DNA of 10,390 nucleotides from CAYJWS01 sp964373925 (GCA_964373925.1 CAYJWS010000042.1:1-10390), one strand, 5' to 3'; positions 1 through 6,052 are shown, counted from the stretch's first letter. Notes: generated from the letters alone by a model not told the origin. Translations and numbers: made by a program.

Positions 1-462
1 GAGCATCGACTTGAGCTTGCAAGAGAATATGAAGGAGTGAAATATTATAATGACACATCCGCGACTACGCCGGATGGCGCCATCGCCGCGCTTAAGACGC
101 TGGGAAGCGATAAAAAAAAGAATATCATTCTTATAGCAGGCGGAAGCGATAAGGGCATACCACAGGAGAAATTCAACGAACTGGGAGAGTTTGTTGGAAA
201 ACACTGTAAAGCAGTTATATTATTTGAAGGCAAGGGAAGCGAGAAGATAAAAAAATCACTTACGGCTTATAGCTTACAGCTTACAACTAAAATAAAAACT
301 ATGTCTGATGCGGTTGGAATTGCAAGGAGTATGGCGAAAGAGAGTGATATCGTACTTTTGTCCCCGGCTTGCGCGTCATTCGGTTTATTCAAGCACGAGT
401 TTGACCGAGGAGACCAGTTTCGAGATATTGTAGGAAATGCAAAGTTAAAAATTAAAAAATAA
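1..462 (+). CDS. murD: MurD, UDP-N-acetylmuramoyl-L-alanine--D-glutamate ligase (3' part)
   Basis: This is the C-terminal 153 codons of MurD, the cytoplasmic ATP-dependent ligase that adds D-glutamate to UDP-MurNAc-L-Ala. The open frame runs in from the window edge, so the GTG at 37 is not a start. Visible motifs are HRLE at codons 2-5, NDTSATTP at 17-24 (the family usually has NDSKATNP-like sequence), the GGSDKG loop at 47-52, and the very characteristic SPACASFGLFKHEFDRGDQF at 121-140. These belong to the C-terminal Rossmann-like domain. Two stretches look repeat-derived: codons 86-95 (LTAYSLQLTT), encoded by tandem 7-mers, and the tail NAKLKIKK, which runs into the AT-rich repeat before ftsW. 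Only about 50 nt separate it from ftsW, so co-transcription is likely. Identification is firm; the N-terminal and central ATP-binding domains lie outside the window. Confidence 0.95.
   Translation, partial: EHRLELAREYEGVKYYNDTSATTPDGAIAALKTLGSDKKKNIILIAGGSDKGIPQEKFNELGEFVGKHCKAVILFEGKGSEKIKKSLTAYSLQLTTKIKTMSDAVGIARSMAKESDIVLLSPACASFGLFKHEFDRGDQFRDIVGNAKLKIKK
258..285 (+). repeat. Tandem 7-bp repeat inside murD
   Basis: Four degenerate heptamers follow one another: ACTTACG, GCTTATA, GCTTACA, GCTTACA. They encode LTAYSLQLTT in MurD. A 7-bp unit shifts frame at each copy and returns to frame every 21 nt. This looks like intergenic-type low-complexity sequence that has entered, or arisen in, a variable loop of the protein. 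Confidence 0.6.
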
Positions 463-511
463 AATTTATAAATTTCATTATTCATTTTGAATTTTGCATT
501 TTAAATTTTAT
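463..511. repeat. AT-rich intergenic repeat between murD and ftsW
   Basis: The spacer is almost pure A+T and is built from variants of short words such as TTCATTTTGAATTTTGC and ATTTTAAATTTTAT. The end of murD (encoding NAKLKIKK) has the same flavour on the opposite strand. I recall similar AT-rich words as common intergenic filler in CPR genomes, but that is memory, not a search. No promoter, terminator or Shine-Dalgarno site stands out. Confidence 0.5.
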
Positions 512-1651
512 ATGCGTGTTCCATTGTCAAAAAAATTTTTTGTCGATCGCGGCAACAAAGGCGAAGCTGATTACGTCCTTATTGGCATTGTGGGCTTGAT
601 AATTTTTTTCGGCCTGCTTTTTCTATCTTCGGCGTCCAGCGTATATTCTTATAAAAAATTTGGAAGCGCATACTATGTGGTATTTCATCAAATTCTCACG
701 GGACTTTTGCCGGGAGTTGCGGCCTTTTATATTTTTTCAAAAATTGATTATAAAAAATATCTCAGGTACACGCACGCGTATTTTTTTATTTCTGTCGTCT
801 TGCTTCTTTTAGTATTTATACCCCAGCTTTCCGCCAACTATGGGACAACGCAAAGTTGGATACATATTTTTGGATTTTCGCTCCAGCCTTCGGAGTTTGT
901 AAAGATTACCTTTCTTATTTTCCTTGCTTCGTGGATTCAGAAGAAGGGATACGGGGATATAACCGATTTTAGAAGGGGGTTCTTGCCTTTTTTGACATAT
1001 CTTTCAATAATCTCCGCGCTTATGGTCTTGCAGCCCGACCTTGGAATGCTTATGGTGATAGCATGCATGTCTTTGGCGGTCTACTTTGTGGCAGGCGCGA
1101 GGCTTCGGCATATTGGATATATGGGCCTTGCCGGAATTATCGCGTTTGCTGCGATTGTTTTTAATAAACCATATATTGCTGACAGAATAAAAATTTTTTT
1201 GCATCCGTCATTAGACAGAGAAAATATTGGATATCAAATTTATCAGGCGTTTTTGGCAATCGGCTCCGGTGGAATTTTTGGAAAAGGATTTGGAAAGTCA
1301 GCGCAAAAATTTTCGTATCTGCCGGAAGTGACAAGCGATTCTATTTTTGCAGTCATAGCCGAAGAGATGGGGTTTGTGGTTGTTTTGCTTCTAATACTTT
1401 TATACGCGGCTATTATGTATAGGGGAATTATGATCGCGCAAAGATCCCCCGATCCGTTCGGAAGGTTTCTTGCTACTGGAATAGTCGCGTGGATGACCAT
1501 TCAGACGTTTCTCAATATCGCTGTTATGACAGGGCTAGCTCCCGTTACCGGGGTAACATTGCCCTTTATAAGCGCGGGAGGAACATCTCTTGTCGCAAGC
1601 CTTGCCTCCATTGGAATATTGGTCAATATTTCAAAACATAGCGTTGAATAA
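512..1651 (+). CDS. ftsW: FtsW, SEDS-family peptidoglycan polymerase
   Basis: FtsW is the multi-pass SEDS glycosyltransferase that polymerises lipid II at the division septum with a partner class B PBP. The protein is 379 aa from the ATG at 512, usual for the family, with about ten hydrophobic segments. Conserved blocks (ATG numbering) are LQPSEFVK near 124-131, LQPDLG near 173-178, GYQIYQAFLAIGSGG at 240-254, LPEVTSDSIFAVIAEE with the catalytic Asp at 276, and GLAPVTGVTLPFISAGGTS at 341-359. The usual RW pair before the QPSE block reads QSW. A TTG at 494 would add six residues encoded by the AT-rich repeat, so I prefer 512; neither start has a Shine-Dalgarno site. RodA is the alternative, but the SAGGTS block and the place after murD favour FtsW. 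Confidence 0.92.
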   Translation: MRVPLSKKFFVDRGNKGEADYVLIGIVGLIIFFGLLFLSSASSVYSYKKFGSAYYVVFHQILTGLLPGVAAFYIFSKIDYKKYLRYTHAYFFISVVLLLLVFIPQLSANYGTTQSWIHIFGFSLQPSEFVKITFLIFLASWIQKKGYGDITDFRRGFLPFLTYLSIISALMVLQPDLGMLMVIACMSLAVYFVAGARLRHIGYMGLAGIIAFAAIVFNKPYIADRIKIFLHPSLDRENIGYQIYQAFLAIGSGGIFGKGFGKSAQKFSYLPEVTSDSIFAVIAEEMGFVVVLLLILLYAAIMYRGIMIAQRSPDPFGRFLATGIVAWMTIQTFLNIAVMTGLAPVTGVTLPFISAGGTSLVASLASIGILVNISKHSVE

Positions 1652-1670
1652 TAATGCAATGTATTTTTGT

Positions 1671-1724
1671 GTCATTTGTCATATGGGATATAAGTCTTAT
1701 ATGTCCTATAAGCCTTATATGACG
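1671..1724. repeat. 18-bp palindromic repeat array (ATATAAGNCTTATAT type)
   Basis: Two adjacent 18-bp units, TATAAGTCTTATATGTCC at 1689-1706 and TATAAGCCTTATATGACG at 1707-1724, follow a decayed copy around 1671-1688. Each unit is a palindrome with arms TATAAG/CTTATA around one central base. The same AAG-N-CTTAT core recurs before secA at 7088-7150. It lies between the convergent genes ftsW and yvcK. Confidence 0.7.
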
Positions 1725-1734
1725 GTAATTTTTT

Positions 1735-1786
1735 TGTAAAAAATAAAACCCCGCAAGATTTTCTTGCAGGGTGGTTTTGTTTTTAT
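1735..1786 (-). terminator. Rho-independent terminator between ftsW and yvcK
   Basis: Inverted repeat arms at 1749-1758 (CCCCGCAAGA) and 1762-1771 (TCTTGCAGGG) enclose a TTT loop. Read on the minus strand, the single imperfect pair (1752/1768) is a G-U wobble and the stem is followed by TTTTATTTTTT, so it fits the yvcK transcript best. On the plus strand the same pair is a C-A mismatch, but TGGTTTTGTTTTT follows, so it may also stop ftsW transcripts. The yvcK stop codon lies 12 bp from the stem. Confidence 0.85.
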
Positions 1787-2832
1787 GGGCGAGAATTTTT
1801 TTTATCTCTTTTTTTTGCTTCTTCTGCTTCTTCCACAATTTCCTTAATAAGCCATCCGAGGCGGATGGGATTATGTCGGATATGCTTATCGCTTTCTGAA
1901 ACGAGTTGTCCGAAAAACACTTTCTGGTCCGTAGAGCCGTCCCCTAAATCGTTTTCAATAAAGTGCTGTCCGACACTTGAGTATCTTTTTAAAAGTTCTT
2001 CACTGGGTTTTTGGGTATTGCAAATTATGTAATCCGTTTTAATCCCCGCGAAGCCCTCTATTACTTTAATGATTTCGCTTGCGGTAAATATAACTTGCGT
2101 GCCATTAAGCCCAATGCCGCTTGTTTCGCCCGGTTGGGTCATGATGTTTGAAATCACTATCTTTTTTGCTCGCGAGTTTTGGAGGCATTCTTTCACGCCA
2201 CCTACAACAAGCACTGCAGAAATGCTTGTGTAGGTGCTTCCAGGGCCAATGATAATAAAATCAGCATTCTCAATTGCCTCGGCTGAAATGTCGTCGATGC
2301 TCGCATTGTCGGGATCGATGATAAGATTATTTATTGGAAGGGGATGATCCTCGGTATTTTGCGAGCCAATGAGAGATTCTCCCTTTTGTTCGGCACCATT
2401 GGCGTATGTGGCCTTAAGATCCACGACATCTTGGGTAACGGGCAGAACTTTAAATCGTTCATCAGTCCCGACTTTTCTTTGGAACTCAAGAAGTTTCTCT
2501 ATGAACCTGTCTTTATATCTTTCTTGAAGCGCGGTGATTATAAAATTTCCAACAACATGCCCTCCTATTTCTTTTTTGGTGGGAATTTCTTTTTTGTCGA
2601 ATCGATGGCCGATAATATCCAGCCAAAGCTCGTCGGTAATAAGTGACTCCAAAGCATGCCTAATATCTCCGAACGCCGGGGTTCCGCGCTCTAATTTAAT
2701 GTCTCCGGAAGACCCGCCGTTATCGGCAGTTGTGAGCACCGCGGTGACAGTATCATGTTTATCGCATACGCTTCGCAATCCTTGAAGCACGACGCTTGAT
2801 CCTGTTCCTCCTCCAACGAAAACATAATTCAT
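1783..2832 (-). CDS. yvcK: YvcK-family gluconeogenesis / cell-wall factor (CofD-like fold)
   Basis: A 349-aa protein of the YvcK (UPF0052, CofD-like) family. In Bacillus and mycobacteria, members bind UDP-sugars and are needed for normal wall synthesis on gluconeogenic carbon sources; no enzymatic reaction is firmly established. Motifs: GGGTGSS at 7-13 (nucleotide-binding turn), TADNGGSSG at 35-43, GDIRHALESL at 55-64, GHVVGN at 91-96, IGPGSTYTS at 195-203 and NIMTQPGET at 229-237. The frame is open to 2898, but the ATG at 2832 is chosen because the GGGTG motif sits close behind it, GGAG lies 9 nt upstream, and the predicted transcription start near 2883 excludes upstream starts. The gene has its own promoter and terminator. 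The usual neighbours rapZ and whiA are absent; here it sits among mur genes on the opposite strand. F420-pathway CofD is unlikely, given the MTQPGET block. Confidence 0.9.
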   Translation of the reverse strand: MNYVFVGGGTGSSVVLQGLRSVCDKHDTVTAVLTTADNGGSSGDIKLERGTPAFGDIRHALESLITDELWLDIIGHRFDKKEIPTKKEIGGHVVGNFIITALQERYKDRFIEKLLEFQRKVGTDERFKVLPVTQDVVDLKATYANGAEQKGESLIGSQNTEDHPLPINNLIIDPDNASIDDISAEAIENADFIIIGPGSTYTSISAVLVVGGVKECLQNSRAKKIVISNIMTQPGETSGIGLNGTQVIFTASEIIKVIEGFAGIKTDYIICNTQKPSEELLKRYSSVGQHFIENDLGDGSTDQKVFFGQLVSESDKHIRHNPIRLGWLIKEIVEEAEEAKKRDKKNSRP

Positions 2833-2841
2833 ATTTGTTTT

Positions 2842-2846
2842 CTCCG
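2842..2846 (-). promoter_or_regulatory. Shine-Dalgarno site of yvcK
   Basis: On the minus strand CGGAG precedes ATG by 9 nt. It decides the yvcK start at 2832 against the longer reading from 2898. Confidence 0.7.
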
Positions 2847-2889
2847 AAAGTAAGATTGTAAAGAACGATACCATTACAACAACCATATT

Positions 2890-2917
2890 ATTATACATTT
2901 TTTCTAAAAAAAGTCAA
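2890..2917 (-). promoter_or_regulatory. Sigma-70-type promoter of yvcK
   Basis: On the minus strand TTGACT (2917-2912), a 16-bp spacer and a perfect TATAAT (2895-2890) form a strong housekeeping promoter. The predicted start is near 2883, giving a leader of about 50 nt. Its -35 box lies 11 bp from the -35 box of the divergent murG promoter. Confidence 0.8.
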
Positions 2918-2928
2918 ATAAAGCGAAA

Positions 2929-2957
2929 TTGATTTTTTGATAAGAAAATGATACTAT
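2929..2957 (+). promoter_or_regulatory. Extended -10 promoter of murG
   Basis: TTGATT (2929-2934), a 17-bp spacer and TACTAT (2952-2957) preceded by TGA (an extended -10 element) point to a start near 2963-2965. That is only a few bases before the murG ATG at 2968, so the message would be leaderless or nearly so, in agreement with the lack of a Shine-Dalgarno site. Confidence 0.65.
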
Positions 2958-2967
2958 ACATATACCT

Positions 2968-4038
2968 ATGCTCAAAATTATATTATCAGGCGGAGGCACA
3001 ATAGGGTCAGTGAGTCCGCTTATTGCGATATGGCAAGAGTTTAAAAATCAAGGATATGAATGCGAATTTCTCTGGGTCGGAACTTCAACTGGCCCAGAAA
3101 TTCAGTTTGTAGGGCAGTATGGCATTCCCTATGTTTCCATTCCTTCCGGAAAATTTAGAAGATATATAGCTATCCAGAATTTTTTTGATCCTTTGATTAT
3201 TTTTTTTGGATTTATAAAATCCCTTTTTATTCTTATCCGTTTTAAGCCAAGCGTCATACTCTCGGCTGGCGGGTTTGTCTCGGTTCCGCTTGTTTTTGCA
3301 GGATGGCTAATGCGCGTGCCTTGCCTCATACACCAGCAAGACGCGAGAAGAGGGCTTGCTAATAGGCTTATGGCGCCTTTTGCGAAAAAGATTACTGTAA
3401 CATTGGAAAAATCGCTCAAGGATTTTAACGCGAAAAAAACCGTGTACACCGGAAATCCTATCCGCAAAGATCTTGTGTTTTTAGATACGAAAAAAGCGTT
3501 TGAATATTTTGGTCTTACTCAAGATTTCCCCGTAGTGCTTGTGCTTGGCGGGGGTACTGGCGCTTTAGTGATAAATTCGCTCATACTCAATTCTCTTCAA
3601 AATCTTGTTGAATTTTGCCAGATTATACATTCCACAGGACTCGGAAAAATGAATATTGAAGCGAAACATTCAAGATACAAAAGCTTTGAATTTTTATCGG
3701 CCGAGGATTTAAAAATGGCTTTGGCGTGCTCTGATCTTGTTATATCTCGCGCTGGAATGTCAACATTGACAGAGCTTGCGTACCTCGGCAAGCCTACTAT
3801 TCTCATTCCTATTCCCAACGGCCACCAAGAGGAAAATGCTTATGAGTTTGGGAAATATAATGCCTGCGAAATACTTAACCAAGAAGAGCTTGACCCAAAA
3901 AGTTTTGCCGATATCATAAAAGATATTTTATTTGATTCGGCATTTATGCATGATATTGCAAGAAACATTGGCAAGGTAATGCCACGTGACGCAAGCGAGA
4001 GAATTATTAATGAAATTATGGAAATAATCAAGAAATAA
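2968..4038 (+). CDS. murG: MurG, lipid II-forming GlcNAc transferase
   Basis: MurG is the membrane-associated GT-B glycosyltransferase that moves GlcNAc from UDP-GlcNAc to lipid I on the cytoplasmic face. The 356-aa length is normal. The N-terminal domain starts MLKIILSGGGTIGSVSP: the family GGTGGH loop is present, but Ser14 replaces its conserved His. HQQDARRGLANRL at 122-134 corresponds to HEQNAxxGLxNR with Asn changed to Asp (125). YTGNPIRKD at 160-168 is standard. The second GG loop reads LGGGTGA at 193-199 instead of GGSxGA. The donor-site region SRAGMSTLTELAYLGKP at 260-276 keeps the Glu at 269, and HQEENA at 286-291 matches the usual QxxNA region. It opens a two-gene unit with murC 4 nt downstream. 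The family call is secure. The substituted loop looks like a lineage variant, but full MurG activity is inferred from context. Confidence 0.9.
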   Translation: MLKIILSGGGTIGSVSPLIAIWQEFKNQGYECEFLWVGTSTGPEIQFVGQYGIPYVSIPSGKFRRYIAIQNFFDPLIIFFGFIKSLFILIRFKPSVILSAGGFVSVPLVFAGWLMRVPCLIHQQDARRGLANRLMAPFAKKITVTLEKSLKDFNAKKTVYTGNPIRKDLVFLDTKKAFEYFGLTQDFPVVLVLGGGTGALVINSLILNSLQNLVEFCQIIHSTGLGKMNIEAKHSRYKSFEFLSAEDLKMALACSDLVISRAGMSTLTELAYLGKPTILIPIPNGHQEENAYEFGKYNACEILNQEELDPKSFADIIKDILFDSAFMHDIARNIGKVMPRDASERIINEIMEIIKK

Positions 4039-4042
4039 AGCC

Positions 4043-5437
4043 ATGAAGGAATGTAACTTGTCTCAATATCAAAAAATTCATTTTATCGGCGTTAAAGGCA
4101 CCGCGATGTCGGGGCTTGCTGTCATATGCAAAGAAAAAGGCCACGAAGTCATGGGGTCGGATGTTGAAAAAGAATTTATCACCGACAAAGTTTTAGAAGA
4201 AAAGCACATCCCGGTATTCGCGGGATTTCATGAAAAAAATTTGACGTGGGCTCCCGATCTTATTGTTGTGGGCGGGTCGTGGGATGATGAAAATAGAGAG
4301 GTGCTAGCCGCGAAAAAACAAAAAATAAAAATAATTATGGAATCAGACCTCCGGGGGTTTTTGAGCAAGGAGAAAACAACTATCGCCATTACCGGCGTAC
4401 ATGGAAAATCAACAACCGCTGCGCTTCTTTCTTATATTTTCACTTGTGCGGATCTCAAACCGAGTTATCTTGTGGGAACGGCCTACATTCCTGATCTTGG
4501 CGTGAACGGGCATTGGGATTTGGGGAAATATTTTATAGTGGAAGGCGATGAGTACGCGCGAAGCAAGGACGACCTTACCCCGAAATTTTTGGATCTTGAT
4601 CCCGACACGACGATTATTACGACGCTTGAGTGGGAGCATGTTGATATCTTTAAAAACGTGGAAGATATGGAAAAAGTCTTTGAAGAGCTTATCCAAAAAA
4701 CAAAAAGCAAGGTAATAGCCTGCAGAGACTGGAAAAGCATTCAAAATATTATTGAAAATTATTCGGAAAAAGCGGTAACGTATGGGCATACCACGGAATC
4801 CGAGTGGCAGGTTTCGGACTTTGACCAAAAGCTTCACTTCTCGGAGTTTCGCGTTCGCAGAAAGCGAAAGCTTTTTGGAAGCTTTGAGCTTAACTTGATG
4901 GGCAGATTTAACGCGCTCAACGCGCTTGCCTGCATTATCGCATCCCTGCAGTATGGAATAGATCTGGAGGTTATTCAAGAAGCGCTCAAGACATTTTCCG
5001 GACTTGAACGCAGAATGAACGTATCGCATGTCGGCGAGATTACTTTTATAGACGATTATGGCCATCATCCCACGGAAGTATTTGAAACGCTTCACGCAAT
5101 TAGGCAGACATATTCAAAAAGAAATATTATTTGCGTTTTTCAGCCCCATATGGCGTCAAGAACCGTTGCTTTTTTGGACCAATTTTCAAAATGTTTTCAA
5201 GACGTGGACGCGGTTGTGCTTGTAGATATTTTTCGGTCAGCGCGAGAAAATGATATTGAAATTGATACGAAAGATTTGTACGAAGCAATCAAGAAAAATC
5301 ATCCTCACGCCTACTATTTTGGCGATATTAAAAAAACCGCAAAAATGTTCAAGCCGTATGTGAAACCCCGCGATATCGTCGTGACTATGGGAGCGGGGGA
5401 TGTGTATAAGATTAAGAAGATGATGTTTGATGAGTAG
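4043..5437 (+). CDS. murC: MurC-type UDP-N-acetylmuramate--L-alanine ligase (Mpl-like centre)
   Basis: A 464-aa Mur ligase that should attach L-Ala to UDP-MurNAc using ATP. Motifs: IHFIGVKGTAMSGLA at 12-26 (N-terminal Rossmann loop), P-loop GVHGKST at 118-124, VEGDEY at 166-171, EWEHVDIF at 196-203, GRFNALNALA at 287-296, DDYGHHPTE at 337-345, FQPHMASRT at 366-374 and MGAGDVYKI at 449-457. The C-terminal part is MurC-like, while the GDEY block and the following PKFL...EWEHVDIF section resemble Mpl, the murein tripeptide recycling ligase. Its place between murG and murB, and the DDYGHHPTE and FQPH motifs, favour MurC. The ATG is 4 nt after murG without a clear Shine-Dalgarno site. An in-frame TTG at 4058 has AAGGA 7 nt upstream and would give MSQYQKIHFIG, so the start is uncertain by five residues. 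Confidence 0.85.
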   Translation: MKECNLSQYQKIHFIGVKGTAMSGLAVICKEKGHEVMGSDVEKEFITDKVLEEKHIPVFAGFHEKNLTWAPDLIVVGGSWDDENREVLAAKKQKIKIIMESDLRGFLSKEKTTIAITGVHGKSTTAALLSYIFTCADLKPSYLVGTAYIPDLGVNGHWDLGKYFIVEGDEYARSKDDLTPKFLDLDPDTTIITTLEWEHVDIFKNVEDMEKVFEELIQKTKSKVIACRDWKSIQNIIENYSEKAVTYGHTTESEWQVSDFDQKLHFSEFRVRRKRKLFGSFELNLMGRFNALNALACIIASLQYGIDLEVIQEALKTFSGLERRMNVSHVGEITFIDDYGHHPTEVFETLHAIRQTYSKRNIICVFQPHMASRTVAFLDQFSKCFQDVDAVVLVDIFRSARENDIEIDTKDLYEAIKKNHPHAYYFGDIKKTAKMFKPYVKPRDIVVTMGAGDVYKIKKMMFDE

Positions 5438-5505
5438 ATTAAGATACTAGATATTGAGATATAAAGATAGAGAGATAGAGGATGAGACTTTAAAAAAAGC
5501 AAGAT
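5438..5505. other. Purine-rich low-complexity spacer after murC
   Basis: The stretch after the murC stop is built from AGATA and GAGATA words (AGATACTAGATATTGAGATA, then AAAGATAGAGAGATAGAGG). No hairpin with a T-tract is visible, so murC has no obvious terminator here. No ORF or RNA gene was recognised. Confidence 0.4.
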
Positions 5506-5632
5506 TGTCATTTCCGCCCCGGCCTGCCCCGTCGAATGGCGGGGAGCCGGAATCTAGATCCTGAATCCATCGTCATGGCGGGGCAGGCAGGGTTCCATTC
5601 GGCCCGAGCTCATGGCCGAGGGCAGGATGACA
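5506..5632. repeat. 127-bp palindromic, MITE-like intergenic element
   Basis: The element begins TGTCATTTCCGCCC and ends GGGCAGGATGACA, which form imperfect terminal inverted repeats (TGTCAT/ATGACA perfect at the tips). Inside are a perfect 10-bp inverted repeat, GCCTGCCCCG at 5522-5531 against CGGGGCAGGC at 5579-5588, and a local hairpin, CCCCG at 5527-5531 with CGGGG at 5540-5544. It is much more GC-rich than its surroundings and has no ORF. It resembles the TGTCATTCC-type dispersed repeats found in many bacteria. No target-site duplication is evident. Confidence 0.65.
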
Positions 5633-5669
5633 CAATAAGTGTGTCTTGACAGTTTACTGCCACAAGACA

Positions 5670-5697
5670 TAAAAAACCCGCAAATATATTTGCAGGC
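5670..5697 (-). terminator. Rho-independent terminator of the small lipoprotein gene
   Basis: Arms CCCGCAAAT at 5677-5685 and ATTTGCAGG at 5688-5696 form a stem. On the minus strand the one irregular pair is a G-U wobble and the stem is followed by TTTTTTATG. It starts 12 bp after the stop codon of the gene at 5708. The stem closely resembles the one after yvcK. Confidence 0.85.
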
Positions 5698-5707
5698 TTT
5701 GGACACC

Positions 5708-5983
5708 TTATTGGATTTTTATATTAAGATCGATATTTTCAAATTTTTTTTCTGCATCTCGCCTATATACTTGAAGCTGGACGTTTCCGTCCGACCAGTA
5801 AATGAGGCCAATACTGACGCGCTCGTCTTGATAGACAAAATTTTCTTTTATGACGCGAAGAGGGCCATTATCTTTCACGGGATAAATAACCGTCCCGTTG
5901 TATGCGTAAGAAGGTGTCATATTTATAGGTTCAGTACTGCAGCTTATGGCAAAAAAAATCAGCAAATAAAAGATATTTTTCAT
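5708..5983 (-). CDS. Small predicted lipoprotein of unknown function
   Basis: A 91-aa protein that I do not recognise. The N-terminus MKNIFYLLIFFAISC is a short lipoprotein-type signal peptide: one Lys, a hydrophobic core and Cys15 as the likely lipidated residue. The lipobox AISC has Ala instead of the usual Leu at -3. The mature part of about 77 residues is polar, rich in aromatic and beta-branched residues, and probably mostly beta-strand (NGTVIYPV, LRVIKENFVY, RVSIGLIYW, VQLQVYRR). It contains no further Cys. The frame is open to 6010, but the ATG at 5983 is chosen because AAGGAG lies 10 nt upstream and the signal peptide starts there. A near-consensus promoter and a terminator bracket it, so it is a complete single-gene unit between murC and murB. 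If lipidated, it would be anchored on the outer face of the cytoplasmic membrane. The gene is well supported; its function is unknown. Confidence 0.8.
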   Translation of the reverse strand: MKNIFYLLIFFAISCSTEPINMTPSYAYNGTVIYPVKDNGPLRVIKENFVYQDERVSIGLIYWSDGNVQLQVYRRDAEKKFENIDLNIKIQ

Positions 5984-5993
5984 GTTATCGGAA

Positions 5994-5999
5994 CTCCTT
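5994..5999 (-). promoter_or_regulatory. Shine-Dalgarno site of the small lipoprotein
   Basis: AAGGAG on the minus strand lies 10 nt before the ATG at 5983. It fixes the start and is the strongest ribosome-binding site of any gene in the window. Confidence 0.75.
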
Positions 6000-6024
6000 A
6001 TAAAGAACAAATAAAACTTACAAT

Positions 6025-6052
6025 ATTGTATACTTTATTTCATAAATGTCAA
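6025..6052 (-). promoter_or_regulatory. Sigma-70 promoter of the small lipoprotein
   Basis: A perfect TTGACA (6052-6047), a 16-bp spacer and TACAAT (6030-6025) on the minus strand. The predicted start is near 6018, giving a leader of about 35 nt. The -35 box ends 4 bp before the murB start codon, so the two divergent genes share this region. Confidence 0.8.
6029..6034 (+). promoter_or_regulatory. Possible -10 box for murB
   Basis: TATACT matches the -10 consensus at five of six positions and lies almost opposite the -10 box of the divergent lipoprotein promoter. No good -35 box precedes it (AACAAA at the right distance). A start near 6041 would leave a leader of about 16 nt. This is weak evidence; read-through from murC is the alternative. 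Confidence 0.3.

Noticed and set aside
1671..1724. Small CRISPR-like array
   Set aside because: The 18-bp units are adjacent palindromes without spacers, and no cas genes are present.
1783..2832. CofD (F420 biosynthesis) instead of YvcK
   Set aside because: The TADNGGSSG, GDIRHAL and NIMTQPGET blocks are those of YvcK, and no F420 genes are nearby.
4409..5095. Minus-strand open frame of 228 codons
   Set aside because: It lies wholly inside murC, whose motifs are intact over this span, and its translation is basic and family-less as expected of antisense.
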